Shown one piece after another: positions 28,201 to 35,899 of a DNA stretch of 64,000 nucleotides. The position numbers and the translations under genes were made by a program. The notes beneath the pieces are model-generated. The model was given only the letters and a program-made list of their open reading frames with translations. It was not told the origin of the DNA and did no database searches. The first letter of the stretch is position 1. The number at the start of each line of letters is the position of its first letter. The stretch comes from QQWI01 sp964522015 (GTDB lineage: Bacteria > Bacillota > Clostridia > Peptostreptococcales > Acidaminobacteraceae): assembly GCA_964522015.1 (NCBI GenBank), contig CAZFST010000002.1, positions 186,001 to 250,000 of the forward strand, in the 5' to 3' direction.

Positions 28201-28897
28201 TGACCACCGGTGCAACATTTAGATTTTCTAGAATTCTAAAGGCATTTTGATAATAATAGGTGACTTCCACTAATGGATCACCAGGTTTTTCTTGACTCAG
28301 GGTAATATCTTGAAAGCCTAAAGCACCAGGTGCTGTAGGCTCAAAAGTGATATTGGTTGGTAATTGTCCAGGGGGTACAAGAGAATCAGTGATTTTATTC
28401 TGTTGGATACCACGGCCATAAGTAGCCTTAATTGTAACATCATCAATCAAATCCAAATTTGAACCGTTTAGTTGCAAGGATTGATTTTGGTCTTGATTAA
28501 CAATTGCAGCATTGGCACTTGTAATACTCGGAAAATTAGGAGTATTCAAATTGATAATTTTATTGCCAATGTAAATTTTACCGGTAAAAGAATCCGCTTC
28601 TTCATAACTAAAAACATAGTTTAAAAAGAAGGCATTGGAATCTTGATGTAGGGTACCAATTGCAGTTGGAATACCACCTTGCACTTCAAAGAGCACATTG
28701 ATATCTTCCAGATTCGTACCAATGATAATTACGTTACCACCTGTAACATCGTACCCCACGTGTTGCTTGATAAATTTAACATTGGTAATAGTAGCCCCAT
28801 CACCAACATCCATGGCGCGGACTGGGAAAGGGGATATTGGGGGAATAAGGGACACGATGACCATAAGAATCAGTAACCACGCTAGTTTCTTTTTCAT
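22202..28897 (-). CDS. giant exported protein with about twelve IPT/TIG repeats
   Basis: 2231 residues. Signal peptide ~1-28 (ends VRA). Between ~120 and 1900 there are about twelve immunoglobulin-like IPT/TIG units, recognisable by the head 'P.I..I.P..G...GG..v.I.G..F': e.g. KPTITRINPSKGTDEGA, QPAISTITPNSGSVTGG, QPKISQVVLNKGSTNGG, LPNIKDIVPKKTSQFGG. A fibronectin-III-like domain follows near 1900-2000 (VPSAPTSLKV). The last ~200 residues form a distinct C-terminal domain ending YYVLTVRR. No SLH, LPxTG or transmembrane tail is visible, so attachment is presumably through the SLH partners. Extracellular stalk or S-layer-like fibre is the likely role. Confidence 0.85.
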   Translation of the reverse strand: MKKKLAWLLILMVIVSLIPPISPFPVRAMDVGDGATITNVKFIKQHVGYDVTGGNVIIIGTNLEDINVLFEVQGGIPTAIGTLHQDSNAFFLNYVFSYEEADSFTGKIYIGNKIINLNTPNFPSITSANAAIVNQDQNQSLQLNGSNLDLIDDVTIKATYGRGIQQNKITDSLVPPGQLPTNITFEPTAPGALGFQDITLSQEKPGDPLVEVTYYYQNAFRILENLNVAPVVMYPNAASRGDFITLTSPNFSDAKNYRVYFLNQTDSDFAFSDTKLSPSVTLSQDKLRMTVQVPTNTLIALGTKRVVIVDVLNNEIVSRYDLPDNFNLIDAVYKPTITRINPSKGTDEGANIQIIGRNLITPNIPELVSSAGPIAVQSSLPSSANQVMNLTFNTAPLTFKGVAVTSLTRKVRAIVSKQAFFELDGANVKYSKIGADDYLYIISDVIDDAQDDPLKDVVVELDTVIVAGGQTFTFSQAVTVKDGFEFVPSSIEPEITKLTPEKIQITQTLSPKENTLLSIEGNNFLVNKYTDNLGVIHTNYPVVLFQVTDTLGDGSYVIKFDKSDLTGTPQGTVYDKDGVVVGVGVDMVVLNAQNKVVDGAVGNEIGTRIVVYLPKEVNLASGGKKNLQVINPKRGTDDLGIGKVVLDFVDFILASDTPVIESVNPSIVTADSNADVEIVGSNFQDGVKVLIDGVDVGAVIRAIDPQGNNMTLKFKAPIGRVTRTQIQVLNPLGGLAVRDFFYVQSFNQDPEIIAVSPNKGTVDTLVVVAGDNFFKPDAAAETAKGLDGFRLLGTRVYLDGKDINSYQTDSFGEIDFVPYVSPSATHPIFSNEAGKIKISPFYQNTLITSSDDGIVYEWGFDADGNPQLNDGNKIVYTFKYNAVDNYQAFDGAGVLIGSLTIGPNLLTIGGAVPTTLKVRMNNQLVRPTYSLNKELSATLADYWNSVILKDIATGDYYTANKLADGSVRITNGQFNVFTIKAMGANIDAPLLKAYDGAGNAYDVSVTDSQLTVNTASPLQLSYLTPYFYDNTTQRIIGNRVKVDTKNKLTFYVPNLVSSTGPKDVKVVNPDTKSATLLNGFYYYQLPGTQPAISTITPNSGSVTGGYIVSIKGMDFKESSQVYFDGILVPPGDKTVNLAGTEMQVKVPQYPVDIALVFGVGKLTVPVVVVNNDGGSAQKADGFSYVKPASQPKISQVVLNKGSTNGGEVVEIIGEDFRFFEPYTNLGGAAGYDFGIDTFTNLNSYLALAAKWDNLLTKRYEGIVDLWERTPMPGGASYQGYDYYYASNILPKIYFGTVQAKIVDFDTDYIKVIAPPNTAGSKTVIVMNNDSGVSNGLPYTFESSSPKITYINPSQGARIGGEKRELIGSGFAGATFNAYQNDIATTIVDAGSKVEALVRFGDLTNTKVAIGQPNDGRINANRASVSLLGGLKVSYDGNASALDVALEEGGAIYTRNFTNYDGRDVFIPVGMLKNGVNYYQPVGYGYLTPTVFNGQTDYEWVRISVDPISKRLFVSRGYAPKVDFETNGKLTLSTPSYYTIDTVPVSFFNPDGGVATATFKYTNPASKPIIQVVGPFEPIPPNSTENPTAIEQRMVQASISGGVSIEIKGHDFRDGVKVFLGTKQAEVLDIVKDEINNLEVIIAKIPVGQLVDVGSKLPIIVENTDGGIANTTDVAKLGTDKRLIYFIYRKPLSLPNIKDIVPKKTSQFGGNTVEIRGTDFRQGAMVIIGSIGGVPVTPSAIEAVGRYIRFVVPTTLTPGPKDIQVINTDFGTFTLPNGLEVVSYPIVDNEIRTPDNTKTINVLLTQGGEKIKITGKNFQPGAKVIFGGARSLQILGQVGEIGYYKDDKTYVIQGGAVSPLVEFVDGNTLIVTTPEVFEEKDYTITVINPDTGLSDFNALVRYSVPVPSAPTSLKVAIVDNLYIRLYDYLTERSKYYEIYAYLGPKTSTQLISNTYRDFKSLGSTTLVPHKISRLDGFDKLTSTDRIYFVVKAVNEYGSSTWSNVASLQYSQFKDVVALGDPGQTGSLLPTVDQVATSNLIGDQLTILFTDQGFKSNVAVTLTSDVFNGLSQTKVIMPDTMIQQNYSRMTMTSELLNLSFVPYGFNNDAFKRNNTPSTEYVTWQTSWIQTSLTSSALSQLPTTVKAVSPVVTMTFDIANNTGARTLGNLIVPVDMSINLEAQAVSVKTGSYILYYYDPGTRVWKAMSATYDTLKAQVSTKAISPGYYVLTVRR

Positions 28898-28907
28898 TTT
28901 GTCCCCC

Positions 28908-29930
28908 CTATTGAATAATTTCTAAGGTCAAAATACTGCGATAATTCAGATGGATATAGGGTTTCTGAGCAGGCTTTGTGGTTTGCATCCCGCCACTATT
29001 TAGAATATAAACGTCTCTAGAAGTACCATAATTTAAATTGGTTGTTTGCCACTGATTTTGCATATCAAGTACCGCTCGACTGGCCGGTAAATACCCCCAT
29101 TTCACACTGAGAATATCGTAAATTTCTAACCACTGTTTTGATATATTCAAAGTACTTCTATCCCCTGGGACCATACCAGATTGAATTCGAAGTGCAATAC
29201 CCTGCTGTTTTTTTTCGCTGATAACCAACTGGGTATCAGTGGATTTAGGGACCTGGTAACCATTAATGGTCTGTGTAAAACCAGCGTGTTCAGTGATGCC
29301 AAAACCATATTTTGAAAGAATGCTCTCAATAATTTTATAAACTTGCTCCCGAGTGGCTTTTTCTTGAGGCGCGAATCTATTTTGACCAACACCTTGCACT
29401 AGGCCTTGATCCCGAGAAAAATCAACACCATCTTTTGCCCAACTGGATATGGCTTTAGCATCTGCAAATGGTGTTCCAGGTTTTACGGCTGTAGACAAAT
29501 TTAGAATGGTTAATTCTCTAAACAGCATTGTGGCAATTTGTTCACGGTCTACCACTGCTTTTGGGTCAAACTTTGTGGGCCCGACACCCTTCACGATTTC
29601 TAAGCGATAGGCCGCACCCACATATGGATTGGTGGTATCTGTGAACGAATGGGTTTGTGGTAGGGCTTCAAGCACTGTATTTGTGGTGTGCAGATAGAGG
29701 CGCACTGCAATCTCAGCAAACTCCTCACGGGTAATGGGTTGCTGCATGCCAACATCCTGTGCTAGGGGCCCCACTAAGATTTCTTGTAATTTTAGTTTCA
29801 CAACTTGCCTAGCAGACCAATTAGAAGGAAGGGCAAAGCTAAACTGTGACATCAAAAGGGTCACCACTAAGGTGCCAGTGAGTATATTAAAAAAGCGTTT
29901 GGATAAGATGGTGCCTTTCATTATTGTCAT
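28908..29930 (-). CDS. exported SLH-domain protein, first gene of the surface operon
   Basis: 340 residues from ATG 29930, which follows AAGGAG by 6 bases; a longer frame opens at 29963 without an RBS. Signal peptide ~1-34 ending FSFA. Three SLH repeats occupy ~38-220: ITREEFAEIAVRLY, FTDTTNPYVGAAYRLEIVKGVG with VDREQIATMLFREL, and FADAKAISSWAKDGVDFSRDQG with ATREQVYKIIESIL. The C-terminal ~110 residues are unassigned. It precedes the giant IPT gene by 10 bases and could be its wall anchor. Confidence 0.85.
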   Translation of the reverse strand: MTIMKGTILSKRFFNILTGTLVVTLLMSQFSFALPSNWSARQVVKLKLQEILVGPLAQDVGMQQPITREEFAEIAVRLYLHTTNTVLEALPQTHSFTDTTNPYVGAAYRLEIVKGVGPTKFDPKAVVDREQIATMLFRELTILNLSTAVKPGTPFADAKAISSWAKDGVDFSRDQGLVQGVGQNRFAPQEKATREQVYKIIESILSKYGFGITEHAGFTQTINGYQVPKSTDTQLVISEKKQQGIALRIQSGMVPGDRSTLNISKQWLEIYDILSVKWGYLPASRAVLDMQNQWQTTNLNYGTSRDVYILNSGGMQTTKPAQKPYIHLNYRSILTLEIIQ

Positions 29931-30033
29931 CTTAAGCTCCTTACGGCAAAATCGACTTCGCATTTGTGAAAAATACAGATAGGGCTATCTAGACTATCGG
30001 CATTTTAGAGGTTTTTCTTCATGGCGAGTTGGT

Positions 30034-30048
30034 AATAGTATACCTATT
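30034..30048. promoter_or_regulatory. 15-bp near-palindrome upstream of surface operon and mscS
   Basis: AATAG-TATAC-CTATT, with perfect 5-base arms, lies in the divergent gap next to TATAAT- and TATACT-like sequences on the minus strand. It could be an operator, but no -35 at proper spacing is convincing. Confidence 0.3.
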
Positions 30049-30079
30049 TTTATTATACTCCAATTCACGGTCAAGTGGT

Positions 30080-30108
30080 TTTACAAACACATTACTTTCG
30101 TGTAGACT
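30080..30108 (+). promoter_or_regulatory. promoter of mscS-like gene
   Basis: -35 TTTACA (30080-30085), 17-base spacer, -10 TAGACT (30103-30108). Downstream the leader contains a direct repeat ATCTCTCTGA at 30126-30135 and 30139-30148. Confidence 0.5.
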
Positions 30109-30189
30109 AATGTCATATGATAGACATCTCTCTGAGATATCTCTCTGAAGATTTTTTACACAGTGCCGTATCTAGAAAGGAATGTTATC

Positions 30190-30999
30190 ATGCCCGATTT
30201 CAAAGCAATACTCATGGAATACCATCTGATTGACCTAGCCTATGCCCTGATTCTGTTTTTAGTGGGGTGGAGCTTGATTGGTTGGTTAAAGCGTCGCTTA
30301 CCCAAAATGCTAGTTCGAGTCAAACTGGATGAAACATTGAAACCATTTTTAGCTTCATTCACCATCATGGTCCTTAAAATTTTATTGATTATCACGGTCA
30401 TACAAAAAATCGGCATTGAAACCACAAGTATCATTGCTGTTTTAGGCGCAGCCAGCTTAGCCATTGGCCTAGCCTTTCAAGGAACACTCTCAAACTTTGC
30501 CAGTGGCATTATGCTCTTGACCCTTCGCCCCTTTAGAGTGGGTGATTATATTGAAGCGGCGGGATTTGGTGGTACGGTTGAAGGCATCCACATCTTCAAT
30601 ACTCAAATTGTGACCCCCGACCATAAAGTTGCCATCATTCCAAATAGCTTATTATTCAATGGCAGTATTCTAAATTACAGTATCAAACCTACTCGTCGTA
30701 TTGATCTCACTTTTTCAATTGGTTACTCACAGGACATTGAGAATGCAAAAGATCTTTTGATTCAACTGGTTAGTGCCCACCCTCTGATTTTACAGGAGCC
30801 TGCGCCCCTTGTTGCCGTCAGTGCACATACCCCCCATGCCCTTAGCTTACTGGTACGTATCTGGGTGAGATCTGAGGATTATTGGACAGTGCACTACAAC
30901 TTACTAGAATCCGTTAAGAATCTATTTGAACAGGCAAATATACCAGTTCCTTATCCGCAAATTGACCTCAGTATGATTGGTAGGTCCACAAATGTTTAG
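30190..30999 (+). CDS. MscS-family small-conductance mechanosensitive channel
   Basis: 269 residues from ATG 30190 (AAAGGA 8 bases upstream; the ATG at 30163 lacks a site). Three TM helices: ~12-32, ~54-75 and the pore-lining TM3 ~80-110 with the Gly/Ala-rich AVLGAASLAIGLAFQGTLSN. The cytosolic beta domain follows with RPFRVGDYIE, GTVEGI and PNSLLFNG. Releases solutes during hypo-osmotic shock. Overlaps the next gene by 8 bases. Confidence 0.93.
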   Translation: MPDFKAILMEYHLIDLAYALILFLVGWSLIGWLKRRLPKMLVRVKLDETLKPFLASFTIMVLKILLIITVIQKIGIETTSIIAVLGAASLAIGLAFQGTLSNFASGIMLLTLRPFRVGDYIEAAGFGGTVEGIHIFNTQIVTPDHKVAIIPNSLLFNGSILNYSIKPTRRIDLTFSIGYSQDIENAKDLLIQLVSAHPLILQEPAPLVAVSAHTPHALSLLVRIWVRSEDYWTVHYNLLESVKNLFEQANIPVPYPQIDLSMIGRSTNV

Positions 31000-31192
31000 T
31001 CCACAATTACCGAAAGATCCTAATTTATTGCTCAGTATGGTCAATATGAAGCTCCGAAACGAATTTGAAAACCTTGAAGACCTAGTGCATCACTACCAAA
31101 TTGATTCCGTTGATTTAATCAATCAATTAGCGCTTCATGGTTATCTTTATAATCCAAAACAAAATCAATTCATCCATGTTGAAGCAAGTTGA
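30992..31192 (+). CDS. DUF4250 family small protein
   Basis: 66 residues from ATG 30992, the start that places MFSPQLPKDPNLLLS at the N-terminus as in DUF4250 proteins. The family motif LPKDPNLLLSMVNMKLRNEF and the C-terminal YLYNPKQNQF are clear. Function unknown. Translation is probably coupled to the mscS stop codon, with which it overlaps. Confidence 0.85.
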   Translation: MFSPQLPKDPNLLLSMVNMKLRNEFENLEDLVHHYQIDSVDLINQLALHGYLYNPKQNQFIHVEAS

Positions 31193-31230
31193 AAAACGCC
31201 TCATCGGTCAAATGACCAGTGAGGCGTTTT
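31193..31230. terminator. bidirectional terminator
   Basis: Stem AAAACGCCTCA (31193-31203) / TGAGGCGTTTT (31220-31230) enclosing a second GGTCA/TGACC stem. Lies between convergent transcripts. Confidence 0.85.
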
Positions 31231-31244
31231 GTTTTAAGCAGAAA

Positions 31245-33650
31245 CTAAATCCGATTAGAAAGCCGGGTCTGCCAGTATCTCATTGGCCCGTTTTTTAAAC
31301 GGTAATACCCCAATTCTCTTGCATAAGCACTTCTTAATTGACTGACTGCCATTTCAATATCTTTGCTTTCAATGTTTCTCTTTTTATCATAGAGAATTCG
31401 TAGCCAAAGCGCTTTATCTAATGGATCCATCTTAACTAATTCCAATTTCGACTCCAATTCTATAACACCTATTTTTCTTGTGATACTAAGGAGTTCCCCA
31501 AATCCATAAATAAGCGCCACCACTTTACCGTGATTAATCCTTTTAAAACGGGTCATAACGGGCCACCACCAAAAGACTGCAAATCCAATGAAAATTGTAA
31601 CTGCACTCAGGATAAGAACCAATTTATAGTTCTTCTTGTCCCTTCTCATTGCACCTTGCTCTTCCGGTGTGAATCCCCCATCTATATCCCTTTCCCCCCG
31701 TTGATTTGCCATATCATTATCAATTTGAAGGGCATCCAAATCAATAGCACCAACACCACTTTCTTCACTAGCAAGTTCCGCAGCACGTTTCTTGTCAGCT
31801 TCCATCTGTGCCAGAGCGGCTTCCACACTTTGGTCTGCACCTGCACCTGATGTGGCCATATAAGGCGGTGTTGCTTCAATCACACGCCAACCTTCGCCTT
31901 CGTAATAGACCTCTACCCAGGCATGGGCATCTTTTTCTGTAATTTTAGCCATGAGATTTTCTGGATTCACTTCTCCTGGGTCAACTCTAAAGCCCTCTAC
32001 ATAACGTGCAGGAATTTTATTTATACGGGCCATTTGAACCATTGCAGAAGCAAAATAGGTACAGTAGCCCTCTTTTGTCTCTAATAAAAAGTTTGAGACA
32101 AAATCAGGATTAATCCGTTTGCTAGGGACTTGCAAATTATAAGTATAGTATTTTGATAGGTACTTTTGAAGAATCTCAATTTTTTGTTGTGAAGATGCGC
32201 CATAGCTACCTAGGGTCCAAGAAAGATTGATGACCTCTTTTGCCAGTGTTTCAGAAACCACTAAATCTTCAGAAGCAGGTGGGGTAAAATCCCTTTGACT
32301 GGCTTCAAAGGCATATGTTTTTAGAAACCTTACAAAGACGCCCCCCTTATAAAAGGCTTGATTCTCTTCTGATACATAAACCTTATCTGGGCTAAGACTT
32401 GAGGCATAAAAGCCAATTGGGCTAAAAATACTAATGGTTTTCATTTGATCAAAAGCGATGCCACCCTTAATATAATCAGGGTTTTCAGCTGTCATCCACT
32501 GTTTATTCTCAGGGGTCTTTAGGTAGTTTGCGAATCGACTTTGATAGGTTTGCTGTCTTTTAGCCCAGGTCTGTCCATTGTAAATGGTTTTAACTTGGGA
32601 TTTCAAGTACAATGATTTTTCAATTGGCTTTGTCAACGTCAACCAAAAGAGTGGGGTTGCCCCGTCAATGGCACCTACAGGTCCCCCAAGATTACCACTA
32701 TCGCTTTGAAAATTGGTTTCACCTAAGGAATATAATCGAAATTGCTTGGTGTCATACTCAGACCGAGCACCCCAAACATTTGGCAATACCACATCAAATC
32801 CTACATTTAGGGTTTTGACTGGAACAAACAAGAAAAGAGTACTGGCCGCAAAGAAAAGCAGGACACTCCCAAATATGGCGAATAACCAAATTTTAAAACT
32901 TGGGTAGTAGCTCATATCTTCCTCTTTAAACGCCACTTTCATTTTTTCAGAATGGCGCATAATCCCGTAGACCATCACCCCATAGATGTATGAGCCATAA
33001 ACCCCCCAGGATAAGTCCACATATTGATACCAAAGTACCACATAAAAAACCAATGGCGCATAGAGTCCTAAGGGACCAATCCACCGGCTTAGCAGTAATT
33101 GCACCACAGCAAAGACCAGTAATCCAAAAAGGATCATAAAAACCCATTCAAAAGATTTTAACTGCTTTTGTTCCTGAGTGACCGGTGTAAATGGGATGTC
33201 TTTTTCTGGCCCTAGCTTGGAGGCTTCACCAAAAATAAGCTGTCCGCTAATACGGTCGTAAACCAACCACTGGCCAAATTGAATGCCCCATTTATTGATT
33301 ATTTTACTTTTTACCCACTGGGCCAAAGGAAAATGACTGGTTTCTTCTGAGGCAGATTGAACCCAAAAGGAGACGTCTTCATCCAAGGTCATGGTGCCTG
33401 ATTGACTTTTTTGAATTTTTCCTAGGCCATAATCAACCACGATTACAGCGCTGATAGACAGAGCCAGTACCAACAGGAGGATTGCAGCCCTTTTGGGAAA
33501 AGACATGATCAGTAGCCCAAGTCCATAGCTAAGGATTGCGGCTAGAAAAATCGTGGGTCCTGTAAAGGTGAATATCACAAAATAATGAGCAGCGAAAAGC
33601 ACTGACAAGAAGATAAAGAAGCCTGGCAAGCCTTTAAGCATTTTCATCAT
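31245..33650 (-). CDS. TgpA-like membrane transglutaminase
   Basis: 801 residues. Several TM helices in the first ~110, more near 170-270, then a large extracellular part with a transglutaminase-like core: Cys530 in KEGYCTYFASA, His576 in DAHAWVEVYY and an acidic residue in VIEATPPY. A single TM (~650-670) and a DUF4129-like cytosolic tail end the protein. Start ATG 33650 has GGGGG upstream and overlaps the DUF58 gene by 17 bases. The MoxR-DUF58-transglutaminase trio is widespread; it is thought to act on envelope proteins, but the substrate is unknown. Confidence 0.9.
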   Translation of the reverse strand: MMKMLKGLPGFFIFLSVLFAAHYFVIFTFTGPTIFLAAILSYGLGLLIMSFPKRAAILLLVLALSISAVIVVDYGLGKIQKSQSGTMTLDEDVSFWVQSASEETSHFPLAQWVKSKIINKWGIQFGQWLVYDRISGQLIFGEASKLGPEKDIPFTPVTQEQKQLKSFEWVFMILFGLLVFAVVQLLLSRWIGPLGLYAPLVFYVVLWYQYVDLSWGVYGSYIYGVMVYGIMRHSEKMKVAFKEEDMSYYPSFKIWLFAIFGSVLLFFAASTLFLFVPVKTLNVGFDVVLPNVWGARSEYDTKQFRLYSLGETNFQSDSGNLGGPVGAIDGATPLFWLTLTKPIEKSLYLKSQVKTIYNGQTWAKRQQTYQSRFANYLKTPENKQWMTAENPDYIKGGIAFDQMKTISIFSPIGFYASSLSPDKVYVSEENQAFYKGGVFVRFLKTYAFEASQRDFTPPASEDLVVSETLAKEVINLSWTLGSYGASSQQKIEILQKYLSKYYTYNLQVPSKRINPDFVSNFLLETKEGYCTYFASAMVQMARINKIPARYVEGFRVDPGEVNPENLMAKITEKDAHAWVEVYYEGEGWRVIEATPPYMATSGAGADQSVEAALAQMEADKKRAAELASEESGVGAIDLDALQIDNDMANQRGERDIDGGFTPEEQGAMRRDKKNYKLVLILSAVTIFIGFAVFWWWPVMTRFKRINHGKVVALIYGFGELLSITRKIGVIELESKLELVKMDPLDKALWLRILYDKKRNIESKDIEMAVSQLRSAYARELGYYRLKNGPMRYWQTRLSNRI

Positions 33651-34788
33651 GTGTGTCCCCCATCAGTGGCTGAATTAGCTGAATATTGTAATGCGCCATA
33701 TCTTCGGGATCACAGGCGAAGGTATAGACTTGGTAAGTATGGTTTAAGCTACTTAGAAAATGCCTAAAATCAGGGCTAATCAGTGGCACAATAAAGATCA
33801 AATGTTCAAAGCTACTGCTTTGCATCAGCCTTTGCCTCATAAAATCATTAAAGGTCACCAAGCTATTGCTTTGAAATGCAGTTAATAGTTCTAATGTCTT
33901 GGAAAAATCAACACTACGCTCCCCTTGAATCTGCTCAACTTGCTGATTATTAATGGTCAACGTATATTGAAGTCCATGGTCAGTGCAGGATTTAAGGTAA
34001 GATGCGCAAAAAGAAACCATCCGCTCTTCTTGATCTAAATTAAAACTCCCGCCAAAATTCCCTTTAAAACCATCTAAATAGACTTTTAACCTTGAAGACA
34101 TGGTCTTGTGAAATTCCCGGGTCATGAGCTCATCCCGCTTAGCACTGAGTTTCCAGTGAATATTTTTAAGGGCATCCCCACGCTGGAAATTCCGGACATT
34201 TAAGATGTGGGTCCGATCGTCAATAGAACGGTCCCTTGCTTTTAAAGTGCCCTCTTGTGCTTTTGGGGAGTATAAAAAATCAGGCAACTTCACAATCCGC
34301 GGAAACACGACCACATCAAGGGCCCTATCAAACTCCACTATCCGTCTATGAAACATCATGGGGTCAAAAATTGTGATTTTAACTTGTCCAACCGTATAAA
34401 AACCCCGATATTCACAGGTCATGTCCTTTTGAAAAGAGAGGGTATCCTGTGGACTAAAATAAGCAATATGACTTAAATGTGAAGGCATTGCCATTTTTTC
34501 ATCTAGTGAAAATTGAATCCGGCTATGAACAATTGGGAGCCAACTGGTGTTACTAATGCGGTAATTCAGACGAATCGGTTGCCCAGTTGTTATACAAGAA
34601 TCGTTGCTATAGAGACGAACATAGATATTCTTAAGATGATGTCGAATCAATAACCAAGAACTTAAACGGATGGCCAGTAACATCCAAAAGAAATAATAGA
34701 GGATTCTTGCCCCTGTAAATAGTGCAATTGCGCCCATCAAGATTAAAGCAATCAGATAGATATGTTGAAAATACCGCTTCATACCCAC
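33634..34788 (-). CDS. DUF58 domain protein
   Basis: 384 residues. Two TM helices near 8-45, then a beta-rich part and the DUF58 signature region (YSPKAQEGTLKARDRSIDDRTHILNVRNFQRGDALKNIHWKLSAK, shown here only as landmarks near 195-235) with the R-x-Y/F..GD..R.IHWK pattern. A von-Willebrand-A-like fold follows. Normally partners MoxR ATPases. It lies 8 bases after moxR and overlaps the transglutaminase gene. Confidence 0.88.
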   Translation of the reverse strand: MGMKRYFQHIYLIALILMGAIALFTGARILYYFFWMLLAIRLSSWLLIRHHLKNIYVRLYSNDSCITTGQPIRLNYRISNTSWLPIVHSRIQFSLDEKMAMPSHLSHIAYFSPQDTLSFQKDMTCEYRGFYTVGQVKITIFDPMMFHRRIVEFDRALDVVVFPRIVKLPDFLYSPKAQEGTLKARDRSIDDRTHILNVRNFQRGDALKNIHWKLSAKRDELMTREFHKTMSSRLKVYLDGFKGNFGGSFNLDQEERMVSFCASYLKSCTDHGLQYTLTINNQQVEQIQGERSVDFSKTLELLTAFQSNSLVTFNDFMRQRLMQSSSFEHLIFIVPLISPDFRHFLSSLNHTYQVYTFACDPEDMAHYNIQLIQPLMGDTHDENA

Positions 34789-34796
34789 ACCTCACC

Positions 34797-35714
34797 TTAT
34801 CGTTTGACTTTTGGCACTTCCATGGTACTCAGGATTTCCTCTAAGATGGTTTTAACTTCTATGCCTCGGTAAACTGCCTCTCCTTTTAAAAGAATACGAT
34901 GGGCAATAATGCTCTCAAACAGAGATGTCACATCCCCACCAGTGACATAGTCACGGCCTTCAATATGAGCTTTGGCACGTACCCCATTGAATAAATGTAC
35001 GACAGCCCTAGGGCTTGCACCCAGTTTAACGTGGGTATGTTCCCTGGTTTTATGGCACAGCTTCACCATAAATTCTTTAAGGGCCTCATCCACATAAACC
35101 TTCTCCACCATAGCCCGCTCTTCAATAAGCCGCTTGGTGTCTAGAACTGCTGCAATCTTTTGTGGGGCTTCTTTAAGGGACAAAATGGCAACTTCTTCTG
35201 CCATGGTCGGGTAACCAAGTGAAACCCGCATCATAAAACGGTCCAACTGGGCCTCGGGCAGGGGAAAAGTCCCTTGCAGTTCTATTGGATTTTCGGTAGC
35301 GATTACCATAAAAGGCGCTTCTAGCGGATATGTATGGCCGTCCATGGTCACTTGATTCTCTTCCATGGCTTCAAGTAAGCTAGACTGGGTTTTTGGGGAG
35401 GTCCGGTTAATTTCGTCAGCCAGGAGCACATTGGTAAAAATAGGCCCCTTTTGAAAGACAAATTGCTGTTTTTCCTTATCAAAAATTGAGATGCCCATTA
35501 GATCCGATGGCATTAAATCAGGTGTAAATTGGACCCGCTGAAAATGACAATTAAGGGCTTGAGAGAACGCCTTTGCCAGTGTCGTCTTTCCAAGTCCGGG
35601 CAAATCTTCAATTAATACATGACCGCCAGATAAGAGCGCAATCAGAATTCCCTTAACAGCATCCTCTTTACCCACTAAATTCTTACTAATTTCAGCTTTA
35701 ACCTGGTTTAACAT
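34797..35714 (-). CDS. MoxR-type AAA+ ATPase
   Basis: 305 residues. Walker A GLPGLGKTT near 38-46, Walker B LLADEINR, sensor 1 in ATENPIE, the arginine finger in LPEAQLDRFMMRV, and the MoxR C-terminal lid. Acts as a cytosolic chaperone-like ATPase for the downstream DUF58 protein. RBS AGGAGG 5 bases before ATG 35714. An inverted repeat at 35797-35822 may be its operator. Confidence 0.93.
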   Translation of the reverse strand: MLNQVKAEISKNLVGKEDAVKGILIALLSGGHVLIEDLPGLGKTTLAKAFSQALNCHFQRVQFTPDLMPSDLMGISIFDKEKQQFVFQKGPIFTNVLLADEINRTSPKTQSSLLEAMEENQVTMDGHTYPLEAPFMVIATENPIELQGTFPLPEAQLDRFMMRVSLGYPTMAEEVAILSLKEAPQKIAAVLDTKRLIEERAMVEKVYVDEALKEFMVKLCHKTREHTHVKLGASPRAVVHLFNGVRAKAHIEGRDYVTGGDVTSLFESIIAHRILLKGEAVYRGIEVKTILEEILSTMEVPKVKR

Positions 35715-35796
35715 AGGGCCTCCTAAATTTGTGTTAGATTAATTTTACCATATGATACCTACAAGTGGTTGAATTTTCGGAATATTGAGTGTGTGA

Positions 35797-35822
35797 TTAT
35801 CGTAACGATATTGTTACAATAA
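35797..35822. promoter_or_regulatory. 26-bp inverted repeat, candidate operator of the moxR operon
   Basis: TTAT-C-GTAAC-(GATATT)-GTTAC-A-ATAA: nine of ten arm positions pair. A possible minus-strand promoter (-35 TTGACG at 35826-35821, -10 TACGAT, 18-base spacer) would place the repeat across the spacer and -10. I do not recognise the regulator. Confidence 0.5.
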
Positions 35823-35827
35823 CGTCA

Positions 35828-35857
35828 AGAAAGCAGGCCGGCTAAGGTCTGCTTTCT
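35828..35857 (-). terminator. hairpin after the UPF0182 gene
   Basis: Twelve-base arms 35828-35839 / 35846-35857 (AGAAAGCAG core) with a short loop. No T run follows on the minus strand, so termination is likely but not certain; it may instead stabilise the 3' end. Confidence 0.5.
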
Positions 35858-35899
35858 AAGTTTGAGTTCTATTTCAACTGCGCCCATCATGAGGTGATT

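Noticed and set aside
29964..30060. c-di-GMP riboswitch in the surface-operon leader
   Set aside because: The region has GATAG/CTATC hairpins but lacks the conserved GEMM core sequences.
30126..30148. Operator made of two ATCTCTCTGA direct repeats in the mscS leader
   Set aside because: Only two short copies, downstream of the promoter, with no symmetry; could be chance.
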